From: Rapana venosa
Taxonomy: Eukaryota; Mollusca; Gastropoda; Neogastropoda; Muricidae
NCBI GenBank assembly: GCA_028751875.1
Contig: CM054135.1
Coordinates: 67,631,247 to 67,695,246 of the forward strand
Length of the DNA: 64,000 nt
Direction of reading: 5' to 3'
Notes under the pieces: model-generated
The model's input: the letters and a program-made list of their open reading frames with translations, nothing else
Told to the model about the DNA's origin: nothing
Database searches by the model: none
Made by a program: the position numbers and the translations under genes
Part shown: piece after piece, positions 13,701 through 23,454 of the stretch
Numbering within the stretch: position 1 is the first letter of the stretch
Layout of the letters: each line of letters starts with the position of its first letter

Positions 13701-14286
13701 GAGAGGATTTCATTCCCAGTTCCAATTGATTTGGAGGGCCTGGAAGAGGTAAGAGAAGAGGATAAAAAGGAGTCTATGGAGTGGGGAAAATGAAAAACCT
13801 ACTCCCACCTCACCACACACATGCACACACACTTGGAGACATAAAATGAAATTGAACACACATGTACACACACAGTGACACACACACAGTGACACACACA
13901 CACACGAGGAAACCAGATGTATACGCGCACATTGGCACATTCTGAATCTCTGTGACTAGTGCCTGAAAAGGAAGAAGCCCACTCGATAATTTTGAAAAAT
14001 TAATGTGAAATCAAGATCTATCTCGAATCGGTACTGAGAATGACACCATAGGCACATGCAGGTCGAAGAAATGTCTTCTCAAACCTTTGCCAAAGATAGC
14101 AGGTGTAAATAAAAAAACAGCATCGCCACGATTCATTATGCACACAATTTTTTATTCTAGATGGGTTCTTTCAGCATCTGCTTATCTAAGTCAATCGATC
14201 ATCTTCCTTAGTGACTTACCCACTTTCAAAATGATGAGAACCAGGATGCATGCAGAGAATGTCGTTTGTATCGTATCAAAATACAT
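6626..14286 (-). CDS. Six-exon single-pass membrane C-type lectin (gene-level model)
   Basis: The model joins exons 14286-14220, 12454-12179, 11106-10942, 9280-9218, 7817-7736 and 7309 onward. Every junction has GT/AG ends and matching phase (1,1,1,1,2). As sequenced it reads 352 residues to a stop at 6904; a second frame stays open to 6626. Order of parts: hydrophobic signal peptide (1-22), long-form C-type lectin domain (about 29-169), short polar stalk (170-190), transmembrane helix (about 192-215), basic stop-transfer (RRG) and a Ser/Gly-rich tail. Proteins of this layout are cell-surface receptors with an extracellular lectin domain; ligand and pathway cannot be told from sequence. The calcium/sugar motifs are altered (EPS for EPN, WHD for WND), so classical mannose- or galactose-type binding is doubtful. 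The exon chain is well supported; the end of the tail is uncertain because of a frame break. Confidence 0.88.
6904..7309 (-). CDS. Lectin exon 6: cytoplasmic tail (frame as sequenced)
   Basis: The acceptor GTGTGTTACAG joins in phase 2 to give GYNYKKLE right after the membrane. The tail is rich in Ser, Asn and Gly, with tyrosines in NRSYDLA and NLYTDPL and acidic CSDDDLG. In this frame it stops at 6904 after a low-complexity stretch. A neighbouring frame remains open to 6626 and reads more like receptor tail, so the true C-terminus is probably the longer one. Confidence 0.72.
7736..7817 (-). CDS. Lectin exon 5: transmembrane segment
   Basis: This 82-base exon runs from an acceptor preceded by a GT/T-rich tract to the donor GTGAGT and enters in phase 1, leaving in phase 2. 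It encodes about 24 strongly hydrophobic residues (TILIIILASGGIVLLILFVV and more) ending in RRG, a textbook single-pass helix with a positive cytoplasmic edge. The acceptor's pyrimidine tract is an interrupted CA/GT microsatellite, which may vary between individuals. Confidence 0.87.
8158..8592 (+). mobile_element. tRNA-derived SINE, family B (full-length-like)
   Basis: The left end has pol III boxes (TAGTGGTTAGAGTG and GGGATTGAGCC), followed by a body with GTCCTCCGGATGAAACTATA, a segment ending CACACAGGTGTCATG, then CTCACCATTGGTGAA and an A-rich end. Other copies or parts lie at 11668, 22795, 31247, 48045, 56175(-) and 61195(-). It sits in lectin intron 4. Confidence 0.75.
9218..9280 (-). 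CDS. Lectin exon 4: extracellular stalk
   Basis: This 63-base exon lies between GTGCTGCAG and GTAAGT, phase 1 at both ends. It encodes about 20 polar residues (NSEGHYEAHSGSQAKDNGN) with no cysteine, fitting a flexible stalk between the lectin domain and the membrane. It is symmetric (1-1), so it could be skipped without breaking frame. Confidence 0.8.
9865..10150 (+). mobile_element. Chimeric tRNA/5S-type SINE, copy 1
   Basis: A 286-bp element flanked by perfect duplications of TAAAGGATGAGA (9853-9864 and 10151-10162). The first 35 bases resemble the 5' half of a tRNA (GATAGCTCAGTGG box A). The next part, AAGTTAAGCAGCGTCGAG through TTGGATGGGTGACC, matches the internal promoter half of 5S rRNA. 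A pyrimidine-rich tail ends in CTTTACCTTT. It is in lectin intron 3. Confidence 0.88.
10225..10562 (+). repeat. Dispersed repeat family R, copy 1
   Basis: Starts GGCCCAGGCCAAAAGCTGTC, contains the inverted pair GTTGTTATGTT and AACATAACAAC, then GTATGGCTGCC and TCACAGTGATTCCCAGG, and ends in a (CAA)n tail. Copies at 11142 and 44158(-) share the order of all these parts. No coding content is seen; the simple tail suggests a non-autonomous retroelement. Confidence 0.75.
10565..10672 (-). repeat. Dispersed repeat family C, fragment
   Basis: Contains GAAATTTCTAGCATAGAATT and a short piece of each flank of the family found complete at 12797(-) and 16385(+). Confidence 0.7.
10674..10748. repeat. 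(GA)n microsatellite
   Basis: About 75 bases of almost uninterrupted GA with a few GAGG steps, followed by a short GT stretch, close to the donor of lectin exon 3. Confidence 0.95.
10942..11106 (-). CDS. Lectin exon 3: C-terminal half of C-type lectin domain
   Basis: This 165-base exon, phase 1 at both ends, continues directly from the TTG of exon 2. It holds YNNWAPGEPS, where EPS stands at the EPN/QPD calcium-site position, then EDC (Cys140), then HWRWHDYLC, where WHD stands at WND and Cys156 follows, and finally FICEF with Cys167, the last cysteine of the fold. Both halves together give the full set of six cysteines. Loss of the Asn in EPN and of the Asn in WND should weaken or change calcium-dependent sugar binding. 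Confidence 0.9.
11142..11532 (+). repeat. Dispersed repeat family R, copy 2
   Basis: Diverged copy of the element at 10225, starting only 36 bases upstream of lectin exon 3. It carries an internal partial duplication around 11310-11395 (two versions of the AAGTC...GGCT segment) and ends near a CAAC-rich tail. Confidence 0.72.
11668..12045 (+). mobile_element. Old tRNA-derived SINE, family B
   Basis: Has weak pol III boxes (GTCCAGCAGTAAGAC and GGGTTTGACTCC), the body motif AGATGAGACTGTAAACTG, and an end resembling the one at 23900 (AGAGCAGC...GAAATCTGCC). Strongly diverged. Confidence 0.6.
12179..12454 (-). CDS. Lectin exon 2: N-terminal half of C-type lectin domain
   Basis: This 276-base exon is phase 1 at both ends (acceptor TCTGCTTCAG, donor GGTGAATT). 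It encodes residues 23-115 with the landmarks of a long-form C-type lectin fold: Cys29 and Cys47 for the N-terminal hairpin disulfide, Cys64 in ARSACWNMGGEML, helix residues SIKDE, and the core WLGAR (the WIGL position) followed by GGRWRWTTG. Three of the six canonical cysteines are here. The remainder of the fold comes from the next exon. Confidence 0.92.
12630..12788. repeat. (CA)n microsatellite
   Basis: Interrupted CA/TG stretches with short unique joins, in lectin intron 1. Confidence 0.93.
12797..13130 (-). repeat. Dispersed repeat family C, complete-looking copy
   Basis: Minus-strand copy of a roughly 310-bp element. On its own strand it begins near CCCCGAGGGGATGCC, continues with GGAAATTCTGTGCTAGAAAT, a long pyrimidine-rich middle, then GGGCCTGACTTGTCAGGCGC and ends CAATAGTTGCTGTCTGAGCG. 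At least seven relatives occur in the window. Confidence 0.8.
13131..14219. other. Rest of lectin intron 1
   Basis: AT-rich sequence with a CA-rich stretch at 13805-13905; no exon or recognised element. Confidence 0.5.
14220..14286 (-). CDS. Lectin exon 1: start codon and signal peptide
   Basis: ATG at 14286 opens 22 codons of a typical secretory signal: a short polar start, then the hydrophobic run FSACILVLIIL. The exon ends in phase 1 at a strong donor (GTAAGT at 14219-14214). The leftover G joins AT of the next exon to give Asp at the mature N-terminus. No other minus-strand ATG nearby gives a signal peptide with a matching donor. A 5' UTR must lie upstream but its limits are not visible. 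Confidence 0.82.
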
Positions 14287-14642
14287 GGCTTGCGATTATA
14301 AAGCTTAATTCCTTAATATGGCGTTGGTCAGCATAATTATTTTGAGCACAAATCATCGAATTAACTATCGATTGTGTCACACACGTTTCTCACCGACCTA
14401 CATTTTGTTTACAATGCCTTTAGTCAGCAGTCACAGACACTCCGATTGGATGCCATGAAAATGGTTCATGCGCACACTTCTTCATGGAAATATGCAAATT
14501 AGGGCTATACTCCACCTATGTTCCCTCTGCATCTGGAAAATTTTTAAGCTTTCATGTGCTTCAGCAATAAGCAAAATGTTTTTAATTCAAGCATCAGTTG
14601 CTTGCCCTCAACCAGTTCCACCTTACACAATTTCTTCAGTGC

Positions 14643-14644
<2 letters not shown>

Positions 14645-14725
<81 letters not shown>
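14645..14725. repeat. (AT)n microsatellite
   Basis: About 40 uninterrupted TA units followed by a short GTAT run, about 360 bases upstream of the lectin start codon. Confidence 0.97.
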
Positions 14726-14729
<4 letters not shown>

Positions 14730-14754
14730 TGTATGTATGTATGCATACGTCATA

Positions 14755-15405
14755 TATTATAGACTAGTGAAAGAAAACAAGTGCAGTTAACCATTACAAC
14801 TCCATCATCATTGCAAGTATGCTTCCAAATATTTAAGTAGGCTAAATAAAACAAATTAAGAAAAGGAAAACGCTGTAAATGTAACATTTTGGTGACAGCA
14901 TTGGAGGCCATATAGCAGAATCTGTGGCCTACCCATGCTGCCACCAAAATCTGACATATAAAAAAAGCATGAAAATATACTGTATAATCATGTTGCCCCA
15001 AAATAGGTAAGTGAAATATAGGGCCTATTATACTATGAAATCTGTGTGCCCATTCTCGGGGACCCATAAGGATGCAGAAAATAATTTATTATAGGCCTGC
15101 AGTTTGAGTGGGTCAGCTCAGGCATGGGTTACCCAAACATTGTCAGATCATTTAGACCCGACAGATAAAAGGAGTTCAATAAAATGGCCCACACATGGAT
15201 CTCACCATTGATCAATAATAATTATAGATTAACGACAAAGAGTAGTGGCGGAAAACAAGTACAGGTAATCATTACAACTCCTTCATCATTGCAAGAATGC
15301 TTTCAAAGATTTAAAATCAATAAATAAATAAAAAAGAAAGAAAGAAAAGAAAAGAAAAGCTATTAATGTAAACTCTTGGTGACGTCATTGGAGACTATAT
15401 TGCAG
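14755..15405 (+). repeat. Local direct duplication (14755-14925 and 15235-15405)
   Basis: The two segments share CATTACAACTCC, TCATCATTGCAAG, a poly-A/AAAG middle and TTGGTGAC...TTGGAG...TATA in the same order. They are clearly diverged, so the duplication is old. The spacer holds no recognised feature. Confidence 0.75.
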
Positions 15406-15670
15406 GGGGTGAATTCCCTTCAAGGATGCCTGATGGTGGCTTGATCCTGGGATGTCAGACCATGGTTTCAAGCTTTAACCACTCGCCTACACCTCTCCCT
15501 CTTGCATCATTTAAACAAATTGAAATTAAAGGTCGTATACGCAAAAATCTCACCATTGGTGAACGTGGGAGCTCCAGCAGAGGAGCAGGAAAATAAAAAC
15601 AACCAAAAAGAAACAACAAACAAGAAGAAGAAGAAAAACAACAACAACAACAACAACAAAACCCAGACGG
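15400..15670. mobile_element. SINE family B fragments
   Basis: 15400-15495 is a minus-strand head (reverse of GAGTGGTTAAAGC with box B-like GGATCAAGCC). 15533-15670 is a plus-strand tail with TACGCAAAAATCTCACCATT followed by (CAA)n and AAG runs. Confidence 0.6.
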
Positions 15671-16149
15671 AAGTAAGATGAAAATGATACAGCAGGTACA
15701 GATCCTAAAATCCCCCCTTTCTTCCCCTCACCCTCACACGAATGTATTGTACAAGCACGCATTCACACACCACAAATGCACGGGCCTGCCAGTCACCTTC
15801 TGGGAGAAATAGACTTTGCAAGATCAATTTAGCTTGTCAATGATACACTGCAGGAAAAATTCAGGACAGTGCCCCAATGATTGTTCAGAGAGAAGTGATG
15901 CAGCACGTTGACAGAAATGTAGAGTGTCTTGGCTTCCCGAGAGCATAATATGACCAAATACATAAAAAGCCTTTGTAACATTGACACAAAAAACCCCACA
16001 AGTACGTTTATCAAATTTTGTACTAATTAACTTACATGTCAGCCGGGGCAGTGTGAGAAGAACGGTCTGAACTATAAATTTTAAAAAAAGGATTGGTTTA
16101 AATTCAACAAAGTGGAGCAGCAGGTAATGAAAGGTTTGTTTGTTTCTTT

Positions 16150-16265
16150 TTCCGTTCTTCGGCTAGAGGTCCGAGGTTCATCAATGGTGGGATTTTGCAT
16201 ATGCTATTGTTTTTGCCCATCATGAAGGTAGCTGCATTCCGACTTCGGGATTTTGTAATGACATG
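16150..16265 (-). mobile_element. SINE family B tail fragment
   Basis: Reverse copy of the CTCACCATTGGTGAAC / GTATGC segment with the following CGGAATGCAGCTACC part. Similar pieces lie at 23455-23560 and 32255-32335. Confidence 0.6.
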
Positions 16266-16384
16266 ATTTTTTAGTGTGATTTTCTAGTAGTTTAGATAAG
16301 TCAGTACTACCTGTAGGGATGGATGCTGGAACCTGTCAATATTCGATTCAATTCGAATACTTTATTATCTCACAAACAGAGAAA

Positions 16385-16695
16385 CTCATAAACAGCATCC
16401 CTATTTTCTGGAAATTCTGTGCTTGGAATTCCCCTTTTCTATCCCTCTTTTTGTTTCTGCGTTGTTCTTTGTCATTCCGTCACCTTCTTGTCTATTTTCT
16501 GCCTTCCCGTCCATTCTCCTGCCTTTTTTGTTTGTTTGTTTTTTTGGTTGAAAATCCCAGAAAGGCGTAAATATAATAATATTCTTCCATGTCCAAGACG
16601 GATGCGCTTGGCCTGACTTGTCAGGCGCTTAACAGCAGCTCAATGCATTTTCGCTCATATGACAGACAACAATTGCTGTCTGAGCGTTCCACAAC
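16385..16695 (+). repeat. Dispersed repeat family C, plus-strand copy
   Basis: Matches the reverse of 12797-13130 over its whole length, including GGAAATTCTGTGC near the left end and CAATTGCTGTCTGAGCGTTC at the right end. Confidence 0.8.
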
Positions 16696-17254
16696 GACCA
16701 CGACCATGAAAAAGAAGATAAGTCAGTTCTATAGAATAGGCATACAGCCAAAAGGTAATTATAACCTAATTTGGTTTAAAGCATGGTTTTTGCCATTTTA
16801 AATTCAATTGGAAATCGAACTTTGGTCATGCAGTAATCAAAATGTGTTTAAAAAACGAGTTTAGAAGTTTTCAGAACTCAATTTCAATCAAGTTCTGAAG
16901 AAGACAGTTGTTTTAAATGGGTTACTGTGGTATAATTAATACTTCACTCACAGACATTCAAAGAAGACATAGCTGGGAGAAAAACAGTTTTTTGGTGTTT
17001 TTTAAAATTTTTATTTTTTTACAAAATGTGTCCACATGTTGACGCATCAATCTTTTCAATTACATCACTTATACTTCCAAACTGCCTGTTAAGCCTTTTC
17101 AGGCAATTTGTTATATGATGATATCTTTTTTCAGTGAAATGGTGAAGGGGTATCCATATTGATCTGTCATACATCTTTGAACTCCAAGGTATTAAAATCT
17201 GTTCACAGCACGTTGAAGAAAGTCGTCTACTTTTATTTTGTTTATTTTAGAACA

Positions 17255-17315
17255 CTCTCTCTGTCTGTCTGTCTGTCTGTCTTCTGTCTCGTCTCGTCTT
17301 CTCTCTCTCTCTCTC

Positions 17316-17380
<65 letters not shown>
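17255..17380. repeat. (CTGT)n/(CT)n microsatellite
   Basis: A CTGT run changing into a long CT run that abuts the truncated left end of the LINE. Confidence 0.95.
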
Positions 17381-17381
<1 letters not shown>

Positions 17382-17404
17382 GAACTTGTTGTGGCCTATT
17401 CTCC

Positions 17405-19042
17405 TAAAAATGGTGTGAAGGTAAACTATTACGATGTTTGAGAGCCATGTATCAGAATGTCAGAAGCATAATAAGATGTGGAACTAAAGTGACTGACAAT
17501 AATATACTGTACCACTGGTGTTAAACAGGGTGATGTATGTAGCCCCTTATTGTTTTCTGTTTTTATCAATGAGTTAGCCAGAGACATCATCAATAATGGT
17601 AAACATGGTGCCACGTTCCCCCATGATTTCTCAGAGTTGTTTATTCTTCTGCTTGCTGATGATGTTATCCTGCTATCTGAACAGTCGTAGGTTTACAAAA
17701 GCAGTTAAACAGCTTAAACAGTGCTTCAACAGCACTGGATCTTAAGGTTAATCTAAGTAAGAGTAATATCGTTGTATTCAGAAAAGGTGGATATTTAGCT
17801 GCTCATGAAAAATGGTTGTACAATGGAAATATCATGCCTGTTATTAATGTATATAAATATTTAGGAATCTGTTTTTCTACTAAGCTTAGTTTCACAAACT
17901 GCATGTAAAGATCTGGCAAGTCGAGGTAAACGAAGCTTGTTATTTGTGTTGAAAAAACTACGAATATTGAATAATAACTCTTTTGATTTGTTCATTAAGA
18001 TATTTGATGCACAAATACAACCCACTGTGTTATATGGTGCAGAAATATGGGGCTTGGATGCAGCTGTAACACATTGTGAATCAGTACACCTCTTTGCTTT
18101 AAAGCAGTTTTTAGGCTTAGATAGACGTACACCTAATGATCTTGTTTATAGTGAAACTAATAGATACCCTCTCTCTGTTAATGCTGCTGTAAGATGCATT
18201 AGATATTGGATTAAGATTCTGCATATGAATGAGAGCAGGCTACCTTTTAAATCCTACAAGATGCTTTATGATCTAGATGTCAAAGGGAAACACAACTGGG
18301 CGACACAAATACGTACCTGTTTGTGTGAACTCGGGTTTGGATTTGTTTGGCTCAATCAAGGAGTCGGAAATTGTAGAGAGTTTATTAACGTTTTCAGGCA
18401 AAGATTGATTGACTGCCGATGGCAGCAATGGAGTAATCATATACAAAACAGTGAAAGATTTCAAATGTACAGACAATTTATAAGTTCGCATGATGTCAAA
18501 CCTTATCTAAAACTTGATATGGATATACATTTGAAAAGAATAATGTCTAAGTTTAGACTTGGTGTATCAGATATAAATGTTCATAAATTCAGATACAGAG
18601 AACATGATATTGATGACCTCAGGCTGTTATGCCCATTATGTAAGCAAGCTCCGGAGGATGAAGTACACATTGTCTTGTGCTGTCCAGTATTTGAGGATGT
18701 TAGGCAGAACTACATCCCTGTTAAATATAGTAGACAGCCTAATTTATTTAGACTCTGTTTACTCCTGGCATCAAGTCATCCTGAGGTTGCGCGCAGCCTC
18801 ACTTTATATTTGTGTAAAGCCTTCAGAATAAGAGAGATAATGTTATCCTAAGTGATATTTTTGTAGCTGATTTTGTGTTATACAGTAACATGTTGGTCTG
18901 TGTGTGTGTGTGTGTGTGTGTGCGCGTGTGTGTGTGTGCGTATGTGTTTAAACCCAAATACTAAGCAGTTCGGCAACCCCCTTCATGTATGGGCCAATGG
19001 CCTTTTTGTGAATAAATCGTTCGAGTTCGAGTTCGAGTTCTC
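17405..19042 (+). mobile_element. 5'-truncated LINE (non-LTR retrotransposon)
   Basis: Reverse transcriptase remains begin with KLLRCLRAMYQNVRS, then TGVKQGDVCSPLLFSVFINE and LLADDVILLSE (the ADD catalytic box), then VYKYLGICF, broken by stops and frame changes near 17520, 17690 and 17905. From 17937 one frame is open for 304 codons to 18851 and ends with a CPLC...EDEVHIVLCCP zinc-knuckle-like motif and an A/TG-rich 3' UTR. The 3' end is a (TTCGAG)n tail at about 19019-19040. The 5' half (endonuclease, early RT) is missing, so it is dead on arrival. Clade is not certain; a CR1/Jockey-like group is likely. Confidence 0.87.
18899..18945. repeat. (TG)n microsatellite inside the LINE 3' UTR
   Basis: TG/CG run just past the stop codon of the LINE open frame. 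Confidence 0.93.
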
Positions 19043-19495
19043 TGTGTGTGTGTTGGTATCACAGTTGGCTTTACACATGTCGTAAATTGTCCCGAACAAC
19101 AACAAAAACCGAAATCGTTTTCATCAATGATATTGTGAGGTCCTGCTGAATGGCTGGTTAAGCTTAAGCAGAAATAAATTTTGTCTCTTGTTTCTCGCTC
19201 TGCTAAAAATTATAATAATCATAGTTTACAATGTACCAGTGTCTGTTGCAGCTGTTTAAACCACGATATGGTATCCATGTCATGATGATTATTTGGGCAG
19301 TTGTGAATTGTTTTTACTTATTGGCTAATATGTGTTTGTGCCCAGTCCTCTCCCACTGCCCCCCTGTGAATGGGCTAGTAAGCTTACCACAATAAACCAT
19401 TATCATTGTCATTATCATCTGTGTGTGTGTGTTTGTGTGTGTGTGTGCGTGCGTGTGTGTGTTTGTTTATTTTAAAAATCTGTAATATTTGTAGT

Positions 19496-19791
19496 AGGGG
19501 GACGGGATAGCTCAGTGGTTGGAGCACTCATTTTCCCCAGCCAAGTTAAGCAGCATCGAGTGTGGTTACCAGTTGGATGGGTGACCGTTTGCGAGCCTTG
19601 GCTTCAGTACAGTTCCCCCAGTTCACCCAGCTGTAAATGGGTACCTGCCCTCTTTAGGGTCAGGGAAGGTAAAGCAGCGAGGGAGAGGAGATGGGCGCCG
19701 CCCTCAATATGCTGGCCCTAGAGAAGTGAGGTCTCTGACGCTTCCATCCCCTACCACCTTATAGGTTATGGGACTCCTTTACCTTTACCCT
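19496..19791 (+). mobile_element. Chimeric tRNA/5S-type SINE, copy 2
   Basis: About 90 percent like the copy at 9865 by eye, with the same tRNA-like left end, 5S-like middle and pyrimidine-rich tail. It is flanked by perfect duplications of TAATATTTGTAGT (19483-19495 and 19792-19804). Confidence 0.88.
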
Positions 19792-20054
19792 TAATATTTG
19801 TAGTGTCTTCAACATTTTCAGTATGCCATAATGTTTAAGTGTTACCACTGATGTGTTCAGTTTTAAGGGGTGCATGCCTATTACAGAAATTAAGAACATC
19901 ATTCTAGTACATATTAAAGGCATGCTCTTGATCAGTAAGCTGATAAACATCAGATGGGTGAGTTTATCAAAATCAAACAGAAACACATATTGAGCAATAT
20001 GTTTAAAGTTTTTATAGATAGTATAAAAATTATGACAATTTAAAAAAAAATGTT

Positions 20055-20365
20055 AGCTCCCTGTGGGGATGCCTTGAGCCTGTCAGTATATTAATAGCAT
20101 CCTGCCTTCTGGAAATTCTGTGTTAGGATTCCTCTTTTCAATCCCTCTCTTTGTTTCTGCCTTGTTCCTTTTCTTCCTGTCACCTCCTTCTCGTCTATTT
20201 TCTACCTTTGTCCGTCATTCTGCTTTTTGTCCAGAAAGGCTTAAAAGATAAGAATTCTTTCCCAAGTCGATGTGCTGGGCCTGACTTGTCAGGTGCTTAA
20301 CGCCTGTGCTATGCATTTTCGCTCATATGACATACAGCAATAGCTGCTGTTTGAGACAGACTGAC
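20055..20365 (+). repeat. Dispersed repeat family C copy
   Basis: Begins CCCTGTGGGGATGCC, includes CTGGAAATTCTGTGTTAGGA and GGGCCTGACTTGTCAGGTGC, and ends near CAATAGCTGCTGTTTGAG. Confidence 0.8.
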
Positions 20366-21998
20366 ACAGAAACAGACGGAATGCAGGAACATCGCTAAAA
20401 GTATTGTATAAATCATCTAAACATACCCAAAGTAAGCCTTTGTTTAATGAAAAACGGAAACGGTGAAACATTCGCGATTGGCTGAACGAAACCCTCAATC
20501 AGAATTCGTGAACACTGTTGGCTGCACACACTGAGCCAATCATGTCTCTGTTGAAATAGTCAAGGTGAGCCGTTTTCTCTTGCATTTCAAAGGGCCAGAT
20601 GACTGCATGCAGTCAAAGACGATGTTCATTGTTGGAAAAGGAAAATGCTGAGGGCATGAGGAACATAACTCTGAGTTTTGTTTTAGCTAAAAGTAGCTTC
20701 TTAATAATTAAGTTGTCAGGTTTCGATTAGTATTTGTCTTAAAAATTTGAAAAAAACCTATCCTTGAGCGCAGGGAGTTATATGGTGCATTCACAAACGG
20801 GACCTCCGTTTCCAGTTTTGTCAGGTTTATTGGTGTCATTAAAATCAAGTAGTGGTGTCAGAAACTGAATGGCTCATTGGTGACTGATGGTGTGACAATC
20901 TTTGTCCTTAAAAAAACAAAAGCCTCCCAAAACTACTAAAACAACACTGAGCGAGGTTTTTTCCAACAAGATTTTATTTTTTGTGGTCACAATGTTGAAG
21001 CTAGAAGTAAAAGAAAACATTTGTTGTCTGCTTAACAAGATAAAAAAAAACACCCACAAACAAATACCTTAGCATATGTTTTTCATAGTTGTATAAAAAG
21101 CTTGAAATGGGAAAGATTTCAAGCTGATCCTATGCCACCTGTCTTCTTAAACTCCATTTTGAAAGCGAAGAAGCAACAATGAAAAAAGCCAAAACTGAAG
21201 TAAAAAATTAATCTAAAACATTTCTGAATTTCGACGTTCCAGTCAGCGGAATTTCGGCGGGAACGGTTTTTAGAGTTATTCCCCTTTATTTCATGGCACG
21301 TGAACAAGAAAGACATCTTGTGCTTTGGAAGGGTAAGTCGTTTATGACGGTAGGAACCGATGAAAAAAAGTTACAAAGTTGGATGCACAAGGTGACTGGA
21401 TTATAAAAAAAAAAAAGAGCAGGCTAGTGCTCCTTGAAACAAAAAATTATGAAATAAAATAAAAACAAGCTGTAGCCCATAGGTCTAGCAGACAACAAAC
21501 TGTTCAAGGGAGGTAGTTACTGATTGGGCATGTGCAGCTGGTCACAAGAAGTTGTGCGGCAAGTTCAAAATAACAGACAAAAAATTGTGCTCTAAATCCC
21601 GTGTAAGTGACGAAAGCAGAGTTCAAGGTTAGAGTAGATTTTTGAAGTATGAACAAACAAGTGTTTTAGATCTCTGTGTGTTAAATAACATTAACCAGCA
21701 GGCAAAAGCCGGCAAGAGTTCAACCTAAAACAACTCTAACTAAACAGGCCACATGGTCGACCATTGTAGGCCTTTGTTTGGACTGGGTTGCAGTGAAACA
21801 CTTCAAATGGGTACATGGCAACAAATTTCCCTGCAAGTGGTGTCCATCCTTAGCTGTAAATTAACTTACCTGCTGATTTTGTACCTTTTGGTCAAAAACA
21901 TGCACAAGATAAATGAATATTGTACTTTCGGTTTTCACCCACAGTACAGCCCTATTGTTTGCCTCCTCTTTGCTGACTAAATCGGTATTTAAAGCTAG
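20366..21998. other. No gene recognised
   Basis: Unique-looking AT-rich sequence; no exon pair with matching phase, RNA gene or familiar repeat was seen. Confidence 0.5.
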
Positions 21999-22012
21999 TT
22001 ATAAACTTTGAA

Positions 22013-22238
22013 TCCCCGCTGGGCTTGGTGTTGTGTCCTTGGGAAAGACACTTTACTCCTATTTTCCTCACTCCACCCAGGTGTACAAGTGGGTACCAGC
22101 TCTGCTGGGGAAGTATCTGGCGACAGACTAGCCTCCTGTCACAGGGGTGGTGAAAAACCATCAGTTCGCTTAACGCTACAGAAACCGGGATAAGCTCCGG
22201 CTCTATGGGCCTTCTGGCTCGAAAGAACATACTTTACT
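22013..22238 (+). mobile_element. tRNA-derived SINE, family A, 5'-truncated
   Basis: Lacks the tRNA head but carries the body from TCCCCGCTGGGCTTGGTG through GGAAAGACACTTTACTCC to GGCTCGAAAGAACATACTTT. Flanked by 14-bp duplications TTATAAACTTTGAA (21999-22012 and 22239-22252). Confidence 0.9.
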
Positions 22239-22794
22239 TTATAAACTTTGAAGATAACTTCTCTTCTAACTCCCTGTTGCTGCAATGCTAATCATATTAC
22301 ATTTGTTCCCTGCTTAATGAATGAATAAAACCATATTAAACCATAGAACTAAATAAATGAAAAAATAAATACTTGAATGCATTTATAAGTAAATGCATAT
22401 TATAAGTAAAGTGGACATGAAGGTAATGGAAAAGACACTGTGTTCAGTTAAAAATCTGACAAAAATATTTATGACGAGAACACTGTGTCATTGATTAATC
22501 GGGTTATTCATGAGTTTGGACTGGAAGATTTGAATCCTATAGGGGTGTTTCTATCAATGACAGAAAAAATCAGTGTTATTAATTTTGCCCATATTTGGTA
22601 ATCATGAAGTTACTCTGCAATGATTCAGAACTGTTGTAGAAAGAAGCGAGCAGAGCTGCCATTGTTATGACAATGGTATCTATTTAAAAAAAATATATTT
22701 TGCATATTCTTATACACATTTTATAAGCCTAATTCAGTAATTGTCTTTTTTCAGGTAAAGTTGGGTGGCCAGGGGTGTGATTACAACCAGTCCA

Positions 22795-23095
22795 AATTGA
22801 ACTGAATGTCAAGTCCTTCAAATGAGACTATAAATTGAGACCCCATGTGCAAATGCACCCAGAACATTTTGAGCACATGTTAAAAGCCTGTTCTTGTCTT
22901 TGAGAAGAGTAAGCCATTTTGTGCCTGTAAGAATGGATGACATAATTTCAAAAACACATGCACACAGGTATCATATTCAGACACCATCCCCAGTGTCAGA
23001 ATGCGGCTACCTGAATTGTGTGGGGGGGGGGGGGGGGGGGATAAACGGTTGCCTATGCAAAAAATCTGACCATTGGGGAACCCCCAAAAATGTTT
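22795..23095 (+). mobile_element. SINE family B copy
   Basis: Body motif AATGAGACTATAAATTGAGA, then CACACAGGTATCATATTCAG, a long G run (23023-23040) and CTGACCATTGGGGAAC. Confidence 0.7.
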
Positions 23096-23454
23096 TGGAT
23101 TTGTCTGGCAGTGGGATATTGCAAAATACAGTTTTTAGAACTTTCTAAACCAGACTTTCAGACTCATTCTGTCAGAACTGGCGTGATTCAAAATCTATTC
23201 CAGATTATTTGAATTACCGTCCTGAAATGTTTTGCATTTGCAGGACTTCTGACTTCTTTAAAACACTGCCATATACTTTTATTCAGAAATAAAACACTGC
23301 CTCTGGAAGGTATTCTATGTTGAAAGAAAATGCCTCTAAATCCTTACTGCGTTTTAGTGTGGTGGATCCGCCATTGAAACTTTTTGTCATTCTTTGCTAG
23401 AATGCCCAAAATGTGCAACTTTACACATGTGTAAGCATTATTTTATGTTTTGTT

